A program made the translations under genes and the position numbers. Positions 29,355 to 39,999 of a stretch of 64,000 bases of DNA are shown here, in pieces. Each line of letters opens with the position of its first letter. Within the stretch, counting starts at the first letter, position 1. The notes under the pieces are model-generated. The model was not told the origin of the DNA, made no database searches, and saw only the letters and a list, made by a program, of their open reading frames with translations. Location: NCBI RefSeq assembly GCF_001690985.1, contig NZ_MAJS01000068.1:35572-99571 (forward strand). Direction: 5' to 3'. This DNA is from Aliivibrio sp. 1S175 (GTDB lineage Bacteria; Pseudomonadota; Gammaproteobacteria; Enterobacterales; Vibrionaceae).

Positions 29355-29390
29355 AAATAGCGACTCAAGAGATTGAGTCGCTATTTTTTT
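29355..29390 (+). terminator. Rho-independent terminator after the TIGR04219 gene
   Basis: A perfect 14-bp stem (29355-29368 and 29373-29386, AAATAGCGACTCAA and complement) with a GAGA loop is followed by a T run. Confidence 0.92.
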
Positions 29391-29476
29391 ATTTTAAATT
29401 TGCTCAATTTCAGTTTATTGCCCATGCTTATAGAATGGATATTACTATGATATTCATATTTGGTAAGGATGCAGTT

Positions 29477-29707
29477 ATGACGACATTAAGTGAATTAAAA
29501 TTGATGTACCAAGAAGATCAATTAGTTGAAGCAGTCATTGAGCCGGTGATAGTTGAAGATTCTTGGATTGTAGAATTTCGCCATGTACGTGGAGGCCTTG
29601 TTTTACTTACTGATTTTAAAGGTGGAGAAATGAAATACAGGGATTTAGAGTCTGCCTCAAAAAGTGCATTAGCGGTTGGATTTAATCAAGTCAGGATCAA
29701 TGATTAA
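29477..29707 (+). CDS. Small conserved-looking protein, function unknown
   Basis: A 76-residue acidic, soluble protein beginning MTTLSELKLMYQ. ATG 29477 has AAGGA with seven-base spacing, so it is preferred over the longer frame from 29435, which lacks a ribosome site. It shows alternating hydrophobic strands (VEAVIEPVI, SWIVEFRHVRGGLVLLTD) and a C-terminal helix (DLESASKSALAVGF), suggesting a small alpha/beta fold. I do not recognise a family with a known role. It lies about 130 bases before cysJ in the same direction but is probably a separate unit. Confidence 0.7.
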   Translation: MTTLSELKLMYQEDQLVEAVIEPVIVEDSWIVEFRHVRGGLVLLTDFKGGEMKYRDLESASKSALAVGFNQVRIND

Positions 29708-29840
29708 TTTATTTTCAACATAAATTACGTAACGCAAACTTTTCTTTCTTCCAAAAAGTTATAAAACATACCTATCTATTCTTTCTTGTTATAGAAAAGA
29801 GTCGCTAATCTAATGTGACGCAATGAATAGGGATGTCGTC

Positions 29841-31661
29841 ATGTTATTAAAGGAACTCTCCGCACTCGCTAGCCCACTTAATGACCAACAAATAGGTCAG
29901 TTACAGTTAGCGGCTTCTGAATTATCTCCACAACAACTTGCTTGGGTAAGTGGTTATTTTTGGGGTGTCAGCCAAACATCTGGCGCAGCACAACCCATAA
30001 GCCAAGCCGCTGCGGCGGTATCAAGCGATCCTGCTGGTAAGTTATCAATTATTTATGCTTCTCAAACTGGCAATGCAAAAGGGGTGGCAGAAGCATTAAA
30101 AGCTGAAGCCTCAACAGCAGGTATTAAAGCTGAATTATTTGATGCTAGTGATTATAAAGGTAAAAACCTTGCTAAAGAAACTCATGTAATTATTGTCGCA
30201 TCGACCAATGGTGAAGGTGAAGCACCTGATAATGCCATTGAGTTACATGAATTTCTTCAATCTAAAAAAGCACCTAAACTTGATAATTTAAAATATGGTG
30301 TCATTGGATTAGGTGACTCGAGTTACGAGTTCTTTTGCCAAACGGGTAAAGATTTTGATGCGTACTTAGCTAAGAAAGGGGCTACGCCATTTATTGAACG
30401 TATCGATCTCGATGTTGATTATGAAGCTTCAGCAGTTGAATGGCGTAAGCAGGCGTTAGATACAGTCAAAGACGCTCTTTCTGTAAAAACAGAACAAAGT
30501 GGACAGGTAGTTCAGTTACCTGTGGGCCAAGCAGCCCATGCAACCACTCAATATTCTAAACAAAATCCATATACCGCGACGTTACTGACAAGCCAAAAAA
30601 TTACAGGCCGCGATTCAGGTAAAGATGTACGTCATATCGAACTTGACCTTGAAGGGTCAGGTCTTACTTACCAACCTGGTGATGCATTAGGAGTCTGGTT
30701 TAAAAACAGTGCTGAACTTGTTTCTGCTATTTTAAAACAAGTTAGATTAACAGGTGAAGAACAAGTTGAAATAGATGGAGAATCAATATCTCTTCAAAAA
30801 GCCTTAATTGAAAAATATGAAATCACATCAGCAAATCCACAACAAGTCAGCAAGTTTTCAGAGCTATCAGGCAGTAAAAAGCTAGAGAAGTTGGCACAAG
30901 ATAAAGATAAGTTGCGCCAATACGCTGGCAATACTCAAGTCATTGATCTGTTATCAGAAAAGAAAACCCAATTAACGGCAGAGCAATTAGTGGGTTTACT
31001 GCGTCGTTTAACTCCTCGTTTGTATTCAATAGCTTCAAGCCAAACAGAAGTGGATGAAGAAGTGCATTTAACGGTTGCTGTTGTTGAATACAAACAAGGC
31101 GATGACACTCGATTTGGTGGAGCATCTAGTTTTCTATCTCATCGCCTAGAAGAGGGTGACGAAGTAAAAGTATTTATTGAACACAATAATAATTTCAAAC
31201 TTCCTCAAGATGATAATGCCCCAGTGATCATGATTGGTCCTGGAACGGGTATTGCTCCTTTCCGTTCTTTTGTACAAGAGCGTGACAACCGTGATGCAGA
31301 AGGTAAAAACTGGTTATTCTTTGGTGATAGAACCTTCACGCAAGATTTCTTATACCAAGTTGAATGGCAAAAATACCTTAAGTCAGGCGTTGTAAATCAA
31401 TTGGATGTCGCATTCAGTCGTGACCAACAAGAAAAAGTCTATGTACAGCATCGTATCTTAGAGCATTCAGCACAAGTGTGGCAGTGGCTGCAAGATGGCG
31501 CTTATATCTACGTGTGTGGTGATGCAACTAGAATGGCAAAAGATGTACATGACGCGTTAATTACGATTGTTGAGCAGCAAGGTAAAAAGAACAGAGAAGA
31601 AGCAGAACAATTTGTAAATGATCTGCGTAAGGCGAAACGTTACCAAAGGGATGTGTACTAA
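29841..31661 (+). CDS. cysJ: Sulfite reductase (NADPH) flavoprotein alpha subunit CysJ
   Basis: CysJ passes electrons from NADPH through FAD and FMN to CysI for reduction of sulfite to sulfide. It has an N-terminal flavodoxin domain ([17 protein letters not shown]), an FAD-binding domain ([16 protein letters not shown]), and an NADPH domain ([32 protein letters not shown]) ending in YQRDVY. ATG 29841 has AGGGA at good spacing; ATG 29823 in frame lacks a ribosome site. It overlaps cysI by one base. Start of the cysJIH operon. Confidence 0.96.
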   Translation: MLLKELSALASPLNDQQIGQLQLAASELSPQQLAWVSGYFWGVSQTSGAAQPISQAAAAVSSDPAGKLSIIYASQTGNAKGVAEALKAEASTAGIKAELFDASDYKGKNLAKETHVIIVASTNGEGEAPDNAIELHEFLQSKKAPKLDNLKYGVIGLGDSSYEFFCQTGKDFDAYLAKKGATPFIERIDLDVDYEASAVEWRKQALDTVKDALSVKTEQSGQVVQLPVGQAAHATTQYSKQNPYTATLLTSQKITGRDSGKDVRHIELDLEGSGLTYQPGDALGVWFKNSAELVSAILKQVRLTGEEQVEIDGESISLQKALIEKYEITSANPQQVSKFSELSGSKKLEKLAQDKDKLRQYAGNTQVIDLLSEKKTQLTAEQLVGLLRRLTPRLYSIASSQTEVDEEVHLTVAVVEYKQGDDTRFGGASSFLSHRLEEGDEVKVFIEHNNNFKLPQDDNAPVIMIGPGTGIAPFRSFVQERDNRDAEGKNWLFFGDRTFTQDFLYQVEWQKYLKSGVVNQLDVAFSRDQQEKVYVQHRILEHSAQVWQWLQDGAYIYVCGDATRMAKDVHDALITIVEQQGKKNREEAEQFVNDLRKAKRYQRDVY

Positions 31662-33391
31662 TGAGCGAACAAATTGCAGTAAAAACAATCTTATCAGGCA
31701 CTGATCTAGGCCCATTAGCAGATAACGAGCGTCTAAAACGTGAAAGTAACAACCTTCGAGGTACGATCGTAGAGGATCTTCAAGATCGCATTACGGGTGG
31801 CTTTACTAAAGATAACTTTCAATTGATCCGTTTTCACGGCATGTACCAACAAGATGACCGAGATATTCGAGCTGAGCGTGCAAAACAAAAATTAGAACCT
31901 CTGCATAACGTGATGCTTCGTGCACGTATGCCGGGTGGAATTATTACCCCAAAACAATGGTTAGCGATTGATAAATTTGCAGAAGAAAATACCTCGTATG
32001 GCAGCTTACGTTTAACAACGCGTCAAACCTTTCAATTTCACGGTGTTTTGAAACCAAACATTAAATTAATGCATCAAACATTGAATAGCATTGGCATTGA
32101 TTCGATTGCAACAGCGGGTGATGTAAACCGAAACGTATTGTGTACGACTAATCCGGTGGAATCGGAGTTACATCAAGAAGCGTATGAATGGGCGAAAAAA
32201 ATCAGTGAGCATTTATTACCAAAAACGCGTGCTTATGCTGAGATTTGGTTGGATGGTGAAAAATTAGAAACGACTGATGAAGAGCCTATTTTAGGCAGTA
32301 ATTATCTTCCTCGTAAATTTAAAACGACCGTTGTGATCCCTCCGCAAAATGATGTTGATGTACACGCGAATGATTTGAACTTCATTGCCATTGCTAATAA
32401 TGGGAAGCTTGTTGGTTTTAATGTTCTTGTGGGTGGTGGCCTTGCGATGACCCATGGTGATACCGCTACTTATCCTCGTAAAGCGGATGATTTTGGTTTT
32501 GTGTCACTAGAAAAAACGTTAGACGTAGCTGCTGCGGTGGTGACGACTCAGCGTGATTGGGGTAATCGTTCAAATCGTAAAAATGCAAAAACAAAATACA
32601 CGTTAGATCGTGTTGGTGTGGATGTCTTTAAAGCGGAAGTCGAAAAACGGGCTGGTATTCAATTTGAAGCAAGCCGCCCTTATGAGTTAACAGAACGTGG
32701 TGATCGAATTGGTTGGGTGGATGGCATTGATGGTAAGCACCATCTTGCATTATTCATTGAAAATGGGCGTTTATTAGATTACCCGGGTAAGCCATTAAAA
32801 ACCGGTGTGGCTGAGATTGCTAAGATCCACCAAGGTGATTTTAGAATGACAGCCAATCAAAACTTAATTGTTGCCGGTGTACCTGCTGAGCAAAAAGATC
32901 AGATAGAGCAAATTGCTCGAGAGCATGGCTTAATTGATGATGGGCATTCAGAACAACGTAAAAACTCAATGGCGTGTGTGGCGTTTCCCACTTGTCCATT
33001 AGCAATGGCAGAAGCAGAGCGTTTCTTGCCTGAGTTTGTAACTGAAATAGAAGACGTACTAAAAAAACATAAGCTACCAGAAGAAGATAATATTATTTTC
33101 CGTGTCACGGGATGCCCTAATGGGTGCGGTCGAGCAATGCTTGCTGAGATTGGTTTAATCGGTAAAGCTCCGGGTCGTTATAATTTCCATCTAGGGGGGA
33201 ATCGCAGTGGTACTCGTGTTCCTAAAATGTACAAAGAAAATATAACGGATCGCCAAATCTTATCAGAGATTGATGAATTGGTTGGTCGTTGGGCAACTGA
33301 GCGTCAAGAGAATGAAGGCTTTGGTGATTTTACCATTCGAGCCGGAATTGTGGATGAAGTGAAAGTATCAAAAAGGGACTTTTATGCCTAA
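31661..33391 (+). CDS. cysI: Sulfite reductase (NADPH) hemoprotein beta subunit CysI
   Basis: This 576-residue siroheme/[4Fe-4S] enzyme catalyses six-electron reduction of sulfite. The cluster cysteines lie in [16 protein letters not shown] and [13 protein letters not shown], and the siroheme/sulfite-binding arginine-rich [13 protein letters not shown] is present. Length matches E. coli CysI (570 aa). It overlaps cysJ by one base and cysH by eight, indicating tight coupling. Confidence 0.97.
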   Translation: MSEQIAVKTILSGTDLGPLADNERLKRESNNLRGTIVEDLQDRITGGFTKDNFQLIRFHGMYQQDDRDIRAERAKQKLEPLHNVMLRARMPGGIITPKQWLAIDKFAEENTSYGSLRLTTRQTFQFHGVLKPNIKLMHQTLNSIGIDSIATAGDVNRNVLCTTNPVESELHQEAYEWAKKISEHLLPKTRAYAEIWLDGEKLETTDEEPILGSNYLPRKFKTTVVIPPQNDVDVHANDLNFIAIANNGKLVGFNVLVGGGLAMTHGDTATYPRKADDFGFVSLEKTLDVAAAVVTTQRDWGNRSNRKNAKTKYTLDRVGVDVFKAEVEKRAGIQFEASRPYELTERGDRIGWVDGIDGKHHLALFIENGRLLDYPGKPLKTGVAEIAKIHQGDFRMTANQNLIVAGVPAEQKDQIEQIAREHGLIDDGHSEQRKNSMACVAFPTCPLAMAEAERFLPEFVTEIEDVLKKHKLPEEDNIIFRVTGCPNGCGRAMLAEIGLIGKAPGRYNFHLGGNRSGTRVPKMYKENITDRQILSEIDELVGRWATERQENEGFGDFTIRAGIVDEVKVSKRDFYA

Positions 33392-34145
33392 ATTGCAATT
33401 ATCAGAGCTGCTGTCATTACCAAAGGTAGAGCAAATATTACGTTTGTCAGAGGTTAATGCTGAGCTTGAAACACTGACAGCCGCAGAGCGAATTTTATGG
33501 GCGTTAGAAAACTTAGAAGGTAAACCTGCGGTTTCTTCTAGTTTTGGAATTCAAGCGGCAGTGATGTTGCAATTAGTCACTGATGCCAAATCGGATACAC
33601 CTGTTATTTTGACCGATACAGGGTATCTTTTCCCTGAAACTTATCAGTTCATTGATGAATTAACTCAGCGTCTTAATTTGAATCTACAAGTATTTACAGC
33701 GGATGAAAGCCCTATGTGGCAAGAAGCGCGTTACGGTAAATTATGGGAACAAGGTGTTGATGGACTTAAACACTATAATCGTTTAAATAAAGTTCAACCG
33801 ATGAGAAGAGCCTTGGATCAATTAAACGTTAGTATTTGGTTCTCTGGCTTACGTCGTGATCAATCAAGTTCTCGTGCTCATTTACCTATTTTAAGTATTC
33901 AAAATGGGGTCTTTAAGTTTTTACCTGTTATCGACTGGAGTAATAAAGAGGTTCATTACTTTTTAGAACAACGAGATTTACCTTATCATCCATTAAAAGA
34001 AGAAGGGTATTTATCTGTTGGTGATACGCACACTACTCAGAAATGGGAACCAGGAATGAAAGAAGAAGAGACTCGATTTTTTGGATTAAAGAGAGAGTGT
34101 GGATTGCATGAAGATGATGCTGAAACGGGCGGTTCTGGCATTTAA
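33384..34145 (+). CDS. cysH: Phosphoadenylyl-sulfate (PAPS) reductase CysH
   Basis: CysH reduces PAPS to sulfite with thioredoxin. The 253 residues show the PP-loop-like [26 protein letters not shown], and the C-terminal catalytic cysteine in KRECGLHE. It lacks the two CC pairs that bind an iron-sulfur cluster in APS reductases, so it uses PAPS, consistent with cysC in the window. It is the last gene of cysJIH and ends at a bidirectional terminator. Confidence 0.96.
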   Translation: MPKLQLSELLSLPKVEQILRLSEVNAELETLTAAERILWALENLEGKPAVSSSFGIQAAVMLQLVTDAKSDTPVILTDTGYLFPETYQFIDELTQRLNLNLQVFTADESPMWQEARYGKLWEQGVDGLKHYNRLNKVQPMRRALDQLNVSIWFSGLRRDQSSSRAHLPILSIQNGVFKFLPVIDWSNKEVHYFLEQRDLPYHPLKEEGYLSVGDTHTTQKWEPGMKEEETRFFGLKRECGLHEDDAETGGSGI

Positions 34146-34168
34146 ACTATTTTAGGTAGTAAATTAAT

Positions 34169-34200
34169 AAAAAAGACAGCATTTATTGCTGTCTTTTTTT
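34169..34200 (+). terminator. Bidirectional terminator between cysH and the DUF2780 gene
   Basis: GACAGCA and TGCTGTC form the core stem, flanked by A6 and T7 runs. It can therefore end both the rightward cysJIH transcript and the leftward DUF2780 transcript. Confidence 0.9.
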
Positions 34201-34218
34201 GCATGTATTAAGAATAAA

Positions 34219-34683
34219 TTATTTCCACAATGACGTTAACGAATCTAATAGACCTGAGCTTGCATCTTGAGATGTTAGGTATTGTGTAATTAAAGGAGTG
34301 AATTGTGAGATAAGTGCAGGATCTAAACCTAGAGCAGAGAACGCTGCTTTTACACTGTCCATATTAGAAATCATGCTGCCTAATCCGCCAGGGATTGCAC
34401 CAGTTAAAGAGTCTAGTCCTGGGATCATGCTATTTAGCTCTGAGTTTTCAGAACTAGATAGGCCACTACCTGCCATTGCTAATAATGCACCAGCACCACC
34501 AGCGGCTTGATCTGCAGAAATACCAAGATTATCAGTTAACATTCCTACTAATGGGTTAGAGGCGGTAGCTTCTTCTGTTTTTACTTCATCATCGCCACCA
34601 AATAGGCTTGATAAGAAAGCATTTGCAGGGGCGGCAGCAGTAAGTGAAAGCGCTAAGGTAGATAGAATTAACGTTTTTTTCAT
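34219..34683 (-). CDS. DUF2780 (VcgC/VcgE-type) secreted protein
   Basis: A 154-residue protein with a signal peptide (MKKTLILSTLALSLTAAAPANA/F) and a low-complexity Gly/Ser/Ala/Leu region (ADQAAGGAGALLAMAGSGLSSS), then a predicted helical C-terminus. This pattern fits DUF2780, the VcgC/VcgE family of vibrios, whose function is unknown. AAGGAA abuts the upstream ATG (34689) but is six bases from ATG 34683, so the latter is chosen. It is monocistronic, with a terminator on its 3' side. Confidence 0.8.
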   Translation of the reverse strand: MKKTLILSTLALSLTAAAPANAFLSSLFGGDDEVKTEEATASNPLVGMLTDNLGISADQAAGGAGALLAMAGSGLSSSENSELNSMIPGLDSLTGAIPGGLGSMISNMDSVKAAFSALGLDPALISQFTPLITQYLTSQDASSGLLDSLTSLWK

Positions 34684-34746
34684 TGTCATTTCCTTTTAAC
34701 ATGTTGGTTTTGTTTTCATAACATTATAGTTAAAGTATGACACAAA

Positions 34747-34776
34747 AAAAAGCGATGCCTATTGGCATCGCTTTTT
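34747..34776 (-). terminator. Rho-independent terminator of fklB
   Basis: A 13-bp perfect stem (AAAAAGCGATGCC, 34747-34759, with 34764-34776) and a four-base loop are followed on the minus strand by a T run. It is placed 30 bases beyond the fklB stop. Confidence 0.9.
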
Positions 34777-34806
34777 AATTTTGTTTTTAATCTTTTTTGA
34801 GAAAGA

Positions 34807-35427
34807 TTAAAGGATGTCTAGTAGTTCTACTTCAAATACTAGAGCAGCATATGGAGGGATTGCAGCGCCAGCGCCACGTTCGCCATACGCTAGATCTTGT
34901 GGAATAGAAAGTTTCCACTTAGAACCTACAGGCATTAGTTGAAGAGCTTCAACCCAACCAGCAATAACGCCAGTTACTGGGAATTCAGCAGGTTGACCGC
35001 GCTCTACAGAGCTGTCAAATACTGTACCGTCAGTTAGCATACCGTGGTAATGAACACGTACTGTTTTATCAGAAGTTGGAATCTCACCAGTACCTGCAGT
35101 TAGTACTTCATATTGAAGACCAGATTCAAGTACAGTTACTTCTGAACGAAGAGCGTTATCAGCTAGGAACGCTTCGCCATCAGCAGCAGCAGCTTTAGAT
35201 GCTTCTGCGCGAGCTTCTTCAGCACGCATGTGAAGTGCTTGAAGCGCTTCATTGATAGCGTCAACTTCGATTTCTGGCATGTCGCCAGTTAGTGAAGTTG
35301 CGATGCCTTTAGCGATAGCTGCAACGTTTAGGCCTTCAAGACCAGATTGTGCAAGTTGTTGACCCATTTGAAGGCCAATACCGTAGCTTGCTCTTTGCTC
35401 TACTGTTTCTAATTTAACTTCAGACAT
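34807..35427 (-). CDS. fklB: FKBP-type peptidyl-prolyl isomerase FklB
   Basis: A 206-residue FKBP of the FkpA/FklB group. The N-terminal dimerisation helices ([19 protein letters not shown]…) precede a C-terminal FKBP domain with [52 protein letters not shown] and [23 protein letters not shown]. There is no signal peptide, so it is cytoplasmic FklB (YtfC in E. coli) rather than periplasmic FkpA. Divergent from the ytfB-like gene, its neighbour in E. coli as well. Confidence 0.94.
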   Translation of the reverse strand: MSEVKLETVEQRASYGIGLQMGQQLAQSGLEGLNVAAIAKGIATSLTGDMPEIEVDAINEALQALHMRAEEARAEASKAAAADGEAFLADNALRSEVTVLESGLQYEVLTAGTGEIPTSDKTVRVHYHGMLTDGTVFDSSVERGQPAEFPVTGVIAGWVEALQLMPVGSKWKLSIPQDLAYGERGAGAAIPPYAALVFEVELLDIL

Positions 35428-35566
35428 GCTGTCTCTCTTTCTTTATATGGTATAAACGAAAGACTAAAGGATACAGAGATCTAAGCTTAAGGTAAACTTT
35501 TGTACTTCTTTGCACTCTGATATTAGAATAAAACGTGAGCTAACCAGTTTCGCATGAGGCGATGGC

Positions 35567-36235
35567 ATGAATAAAAAAAATAAAATGAACATAAAGCGTT
35601 CAGATTTTTCTGAGCAGTTGGCTGTACTTAAGAAAAAGTGTGAACCTCTAACTGAAAACGTGTCACCTTATTGGCAGCGTTTACCTGTCTTTCATCAAAA
35701 AGCATTACGTATTTTAGTGCCGGTTACTTTTATTTTATTTTTGCTGCCAAGTGGTGCTAAAGAAGAGGTTGAGAGTATTCAGCCTACGATGATCTCTGCG
35801 CCTGAAATGGAGAGGCAAAGTGTCAGTTTGAATCTTGAAGGATTGAGTGAGCAAGAGGATGCACTTCGTAACGCGCCTTCTTCTTATGAAGTAGAACAAG
35901 AAAAAGAAACAAGAGAAGCAGATCCAGTAGAGAACACAACGGAAGTGAAAATATCTCAACCCACTCAAAGCGCTGCAAAATGGCATGATTATCAAATTCA
36001 AGCCGGTGATACACTTTATCAAGTATTTAGGAAAAATAACCTTCCACTAACCGAATTAAATAAAGTAGTAAAAATAGAAGGGGCAGATAAACCGCTAAGT
36101 AACATAAAAAAAGGCCAGCTATTTCGTTTTAAACTTAATCAACAAGGCGAGTTAGATATTCTTCAAATAGAACGAGATAACCAAGCTGTCATGTACTTTA
36201 GAATGTCTGATGGTAATTTTGGGCGCAGTAAGTAA
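35567..36235 (+). CDS. ytfB: YtfB-like cell-division/OapA-domain protein
   Basis: The 222-residue bitopic protein has a cytoplasmic N-terminus, one membrane segment (ALRILVPVTFILFLLPSGA, about 47-65), an acidic linker, and a C-terminal LysM-like OapA domain (about 140-222). That domain reads WHDYQIQAGDTLYQVFRKNNLPLTE…GADKPLSNIKKGQ, closely matching E. coli YtfB, which binds glycan strands and localises to the division septum. Haemophilus OapA is another relative. The ytfB-fklB pairing is conserved from E. coli. Confidence 0.85.
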   Translation: MNKKNKMNIKRSDFSEQLAVLKKKCEPLTENVSPYWQRLPVFHQKALRILVPVTFILFLLPSGAKEEVESIQPTMISAPEMERQSVSLNLEGLSEQEDALRNAPSSYEVEQEKETREADPVENTTEVKISQPTQSAAKWHDYQIQAGDTLYQVFRKNNLPLTELNKVVKIEGADKPLSNIKKGQLFRFKLNQQGELDILQIERDNQAVMYFRMSDGNFGRSK

Positions 36236-36260
36236 CGCCCCATTTAACGTTATACAATGA

Positions 36261-37121
36261 TTATCTTTCTCTTATTTTCTTTAACCAAGTTTTAGGCATA
36301 AGAGGAAGGATGATGAGTGCAATGCCTGCGATGGTTAATAAATCTGGCACTTCATCAAACCACATCACCCCAAATAGAACGACAAAAATTAATCCTGAAT
36401 ATTCAGCTAACGATATTTGAGTTGCTGGTGCCTTTTTATATGCAATGGTTGCGAGACCATTGTAGCTAATAATAAAGGTAGCACTCAATGCGATCCAAAA
36501 AAACGCATTATGAGTTAATGGCTGCCAGTAAAACCAAGCTAAACTTCCCGACACTGGTAGAGATAATAAGGTTGTCCAAAATAGGGTGGTTATCACCGAT
36601 TGTTCATTCGGTATTTTTCGAACCAAAATATTGTATGACGCTAGAGTCATTGCCGTTCCTAGCGCAAAAATTGCCGCCCAATGAAATTGAGAGGGGCGTA
36701 AAATAATAAGAACGCCAATAAATCCAATCACGGTTTGAAGTACTTTTTTAGCTGATGGTCTTTCATTGAGTAACAGCATTGAAAGCGGGATCATTAATAA
36801 TGGAGCGGTATAAAAAACAGCATTGGCAGTAGCAAGAGATAAATAAGTAATAGAAACGACCATGCAACCACTGCCAATTAAGAGAATATGACCTCTTAAT
36901 GCGGTTATTTTTGGGTTACTTAACCTTCTTGATGTCGAAGATTGGCGCACCCAAAATGGAAACAGGAGAGTAAGAGAGATTAATTGGCGTAGAAAAATAT
37001 ATTGAAATGGTGAGACGCCACCATCAAGAACTTTTACTGCGACATCAGACAGCGATGCCAATAAATTACCTAATATAAGTAAGGCAATAGCGAGGTTAAC
37101 TGGCGTCATCATTGGTTTCAT
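36261..37121 (-). CDS. EamA/DMT-family transporter
   Basis: A 286-residue membrane protein with ten hydrophobic segments arranged as two EamA repeats, typical of the drug/metabolite transporter superfamily. RQLISLTLLFPFW and PSAKKVLQTVIGFIGVLIILRP resemble the RhaT/YdcZ-like exporter group. Substrate unknown. It is convergent with the ytfB-like gene and lies seven bases after elaA on the same strand, so elaA-eamA is probably one transcript. Confidence 0.88.
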   Translation of the reverse strand: MKPMMTPVNLAIALLILGNLLASLSDVAVKVLDGGVSPFQYIFLRQLISLTLLFPFWVRQSSTSRRLSNPKITALRGHILLIGSGCMVVSITYLSLATANAVFYTAPLLMIPLSMLLLNERPSAKKVLQTVIGFIGVLIILRPSQFHWAAIFALGTAMTLASYNILVRKIPNEQSVITTLFWTTLLSLPVSGSLAWFYWQPLTHNAFFWIALSATFIISYNGLATIAYKKAPATQISLAEYSGLIFVVLFGVMWFDEVPDLLTIAGIALIILPLMPKTWLKKIRER

Positions 37122-37128
37122 TTTAGTA

Positions 37129-37581
37129 CTACTTAGCTAATCGCATATCAACATGAGGAATATCATCCTCAAGATACATATCAGAAATAACGTTAAAACC
37201 ATGCTTTTGATAAAAGTGGCTTAAATGTTCTTGAGCGCCAATATCAATGGTCTCTCCTGGCCATAATTCCTCGCATAATACGAGAGCTTGTGAGATAAGT
37301 TCATGCCCTAAGCCATTGCCTCTGGCTGTTTCTTTTGTTGCTACGCGACCAATACTAGGGTTGGCATAACTCACACCCGCTGGAAGTAGGCGAGCACAAG
37401 CGACCATCTCATTATACTGAGTTCCAATTAAATGATAGACGCCTTCATGGCAATCCTTACCATCTAATTCTGGGTATGGACAGGTTTGTTCAACCACAAA
37501 GACATCAACTCTTAAACGAAGCAGTTCATACAGTTGCGCAGTAGTTAAGTTATTAAATGGTATTTTTTGCCAATGGGTCAT
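37129..37581 (-). CDS. elaA: GNAT-family N-acetyltransferase, ElaA type
   Basis: This 150-residue acetyltransferase begins WQKIPFNNLTTAQLYELLRLRVDVFVVEQTCPYPELDGKDC, a hallmark of ElaA. It also has the acetyl-CoA pyrophosphate loop in ATKETARGNGLGHELI and a C-terminal FYQKHGF strand. Physiological substrate unknown. It lies 65 bases beyond the start of the Crp-like gene of the neighbouring operon in the same orientation, seven bases before the EamA gene. Confidence 0.88.
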   Translation of the reverse strand: MTHWQKIPFNNLTTAQLYELLRLRVDVFVVEQTCPYPELDGKDCHEGVYHLIGTQYNEMVACARLLPAGVSYANPSIGRVATKETARGNGLGHELISQALVLCEELWPGETIDIGAQEHLSHFYQKHGFNVISDMYLEDDIPHVDMRLAK

Positions 37582-37646
37582 AGAAATTATCGCAATGAAA
37601 AAAGAAGATCATCAAGATACCTATTTTCCCTTTTTTAGGCATTAAC

Positions 37647-38216
37647 TTATGTTAACTTTCTTATTCTATTTTTAATACGGCTTAAACTGATATGAGTAAT
37701 ACCAAGATAGGCAGCAACTTGGTAGTCACTTAATTGGGCTCGAAGGTCTGGGTAGTTTTGGCAGAAGATTTCGTAACGAGATTGGGGGGAGTAAAGTAAC
37801 ATAAAGCGTTCTTTTCTCTCTTTATAAACTAATTGAGTTTCGATTAGTTTCAGATAAAAAGGATGCGGTAGTGATCGCCATTGATGAATATACTCAATAG
37901 GCAGGGATAAGAGCGTTGTTGCGGTTAGTGTTTCTAACGTATAGGGAGACTTTTCATTATTTATGACGCCTTCAAACCCAACAACCCAATCGCCTTTCCA
38001 GTAAAACTCTTTATTGAATGCCTTACCGTGCACCGTTAAATATGAAGCGTGGCAAAGTCCTTCTAATAAGAAATAAAAGGATTTTGAATGATCATTTTGT
38101 TTTGCAATGACGTGTTTCGGTTTTAAATATTCTAACTTGCTACTGCTGATTAATTTTTCAATGTCATCAGCAGTGAAATTATAATGTTGAAGTTGGTTAA
38201 TAAAGTCACTGAGCAT
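37647..38216 (-). CDS. Crp/Fnr-family transcriptional regulator (short form)
   Basis: A 189-residue regulator: N-terminal cyclic-nucleotide-binding-type beta-roll (about 30-115, …SFYFLLEGLCHASYL…FYWKGDWVVGFEG…), dimerisation helix, and a C-terminal helix-turn-helix (about 165-188, DYQVAAYLGITHISLSRIKNRI). The cNMP-binding arginine cassette of E. coli CRP is not evident, and there are no Fnr-type N-terminal cysteines, so the ligand is unknown. It is the last gene of the eight-gene minus-strand cluster, 22 bases after the OlsF-like gene, and a plausible regulator of it. Confidence 0.85.
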   Translation of the reverse strand: MLSDFINQLQHYNFTADDIEKLISSSKLEYLKPKHVIAKQNDHSKSFYFLLEGLCHASYLTVHGKAFNKEFYWKGDWVVGFEGVINNEKSPYTLETLTATTLLSLPIEYIHQWRSLPHPFYLKLIETQLVYKERKERFMLLYSPQSRYEIFCQNYPDLRAQLSDYQVAAYLGITHISLSRIKNRIRKLT

Positions 38217-38238
38217 GAGTAAATAGCTCTAAATATGT

Positions 38239-39996
38239 TTAATTATTATGATGCTTTTCAAGGTAGCACATTGCTTCTTCTTTCCCCATGTATTTACTTA
38301 ATGTTTTGTGTGGCACATTACTCATATCGACCACAATTAATCCATCCAAAGCGTCATTAAAATCTGGATCAACATTAAAACAAACTAACTTACCATTGAG
38401 CCCGATGTATTGGCGAAGTAAAACGGGTAAGCCTTTTCCTTTTTCGATACGACTTAATACTTTTGATAGCAGTTTTAAATCACCCAGTAGAGAAAGCATA
38501 TCGCCATTCCATACTTTTTTTATTATTGGTTTTAGGGGAGTGGTGGCCGACACTAATGCGGCTTTTTCATTATCGTAATGATGAATAGTCAGTGTTGATG
38601 CAATTAATTGACGAGCAGATAAATTGTAATCATTACTGATACTGACTGGGCCAAATAAATGGGTGTATTTAGGTCGCTGATAAACGAATGTTGAAATCCC
38701 TTTCCATAATAAAAGTAATGAACTGACATTTCGCTGATATTTTTTAGCTACAACAGATCGTCCAACCTCAATTGAATAATTTAACGTATCAATGAAAGGT
38801 TGTTGAAAGGTAAATAAACTGCGAGAGTACAAGCCGTCTAATCCAAATTCTGCAATTAATTCATCAACCAGACCTAATCGATAAGATCCTACAATCTCTT
38901 TGTTTTCTTGGTGCCAAATAAATAAATGATAATAGTGTGTATCATAGTCATCTAAATCACACTCTAGCCCAGTGCCTTCACCAACGTCTCTAAATGTCAC
39001 TTCTCTAATTCGACCTATCTCCTGAATTACATTAGGAATGGCTTGGCTTTTAGTGCAATAAACAGAAAGCCCATTCTGCTCTAATAGTTTAGCTTCTGTT
39101 GGAAGTGAATTAATGTCGTTTTCTAACGTTGAAATATCAATAGGTGCCATTATAGGAGCGGAATTGGGTAAGCTTGAATTCAATGTTGCGGTATCGTCAG
39201 TATTTGTCGCTAATAAATAAGTGTTTAATCTTAAATAATTAATCACCTCAATTGGGGAATTAAAATTAGATAGTTCTTTATGAAGAATAGGATCACCAAT
39301 AGAGAGATGAATCGTATTTTCTTTTTTATTGAGCATTTCACGCCCCAATAAAAGCGTCCTTAACAGAGGATGAATTTTTCCAGCAAGGTAGAATCGTTGG
39401 CTATTTTTACCATCAATATAAATAGGAACAGCAGTGGCTTTGTGTTTTTCGATAAATTTTGCAGCTGAATAGCTCCAACGTTTATCTGATAGTAACTTTG
39501 TTTCTTTATCGTATGTTGACACCTCTCCAGCAGGAAAAATAATTAACACGCCGTCATTGTTTAAGTGTTGATGAGCTTCCCGTAAAGCGTTGGCATTCGT
39601 TTTTTTTGCCTGCTTTGTTTCAAAAACATCGACACCTATAAATAGATCACAAATTTCAGGAATTTGTTTTAAATATTCATTAGCTAATACTTTTACATCC
39701 GGTCGAACACGGCCCACCATTTCAGCTAAAATCACGCCCTCCAATGCTCCTAAGGGGTGATTTGCAATAATAACAACGGGGCCATTTTTTGGGATAGATG
39801 ATAATTCACCTTGATGAATATCGTATGTCACATTTAAACAGTGAAGTGTATGACGCATGAATTCAAAACTGTTTAACCCTTGAGGGCAATCTTGATAATG
39901 TGCGTCTAGGCGATTTAACCCTGTTGCCCATTCAGCAAAGGATTCACCAAGACCAAAAGGGGTAACTCTAGGCAGTCGAAATGGACTTTCAGTCAT
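38239..39996 (-). CDS. olsF: Bifunctional ornithine-lipid synthase-like acyltransferase (OlsF type)
   Basis: A 585-residue fusion. The N-terminal half (about 60-270) is a lysophospholipid acyltransferase-like domain with VVIIANHPLGALEG (79-86) and IIFPAGEVS (152-160). The C-terminal half (about 310-560) is the OlsB/hemolysin-like acyl-ACP N-acyltransferase domain with REVTFRDVGEGTGLECDLDDYD and SIEVGRSVVAKKYQR. This two-domain order is that of OlsF from Serratia and relatives, which converts ornithine and two acyl groups to ornithine lipid (C-terminal domain N-acylates, N-terminal domain O-acylates). The amino acid used here is not shown by sequence. Three bases separate it from the DoxX gene. 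Confidence 0.85.
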   Translation of the reverse strand: MTESPFRLPRVTPFGLGESFAEWATGLNRLDAHYQDCPQGLNSFEFMRHTLHCLNVTYDIHQGELSSIPKNGPVVIIANHPLGALEGVILAEMVGRVRPDVKVLANEYLKQIPEICDLFIGVDVFETKQAKKTNANALREAHQHLNNDGVLIIFPAGEVSTYDKETKLLSDKRWSYSAAKFIEKHKATAVPIYIDGKNSQRFYLAGKIHPLLRTLLLGREMLNKKENTIHLSIGDPILHKELSNFNSPIEVINYLRLNTYLLATNTDDTATLNSSLPNSAPIMAPIDISTLENDINSLPTEAKLLEQNGLSVYCTKSQAIPNVIQEIGRIREVTFRDVGEGTGLECDLDDYDTHYYHLFIWHQENKEIVGSYRLGLVDELIAEFGLDGLYSRSLFTFQQPFIDTLNYSIEVGRSVVAKKYQRNVSSLLLLWKGISTFVYQRPKYTHLFGPVSISNDYNLSARQLIASTLTIHHYDNEKAALVSATTPLKPIIKKVWNGDMLSLLGDLKLLSKVLSRIEKGKGLPVLLRQYIGLNGKLVCFNVDPDFNDALDGLIVVDMSNVPHKTLSKYMGKEEAMCYLEKHHNN

Positions 39997-39999
39997 AAA

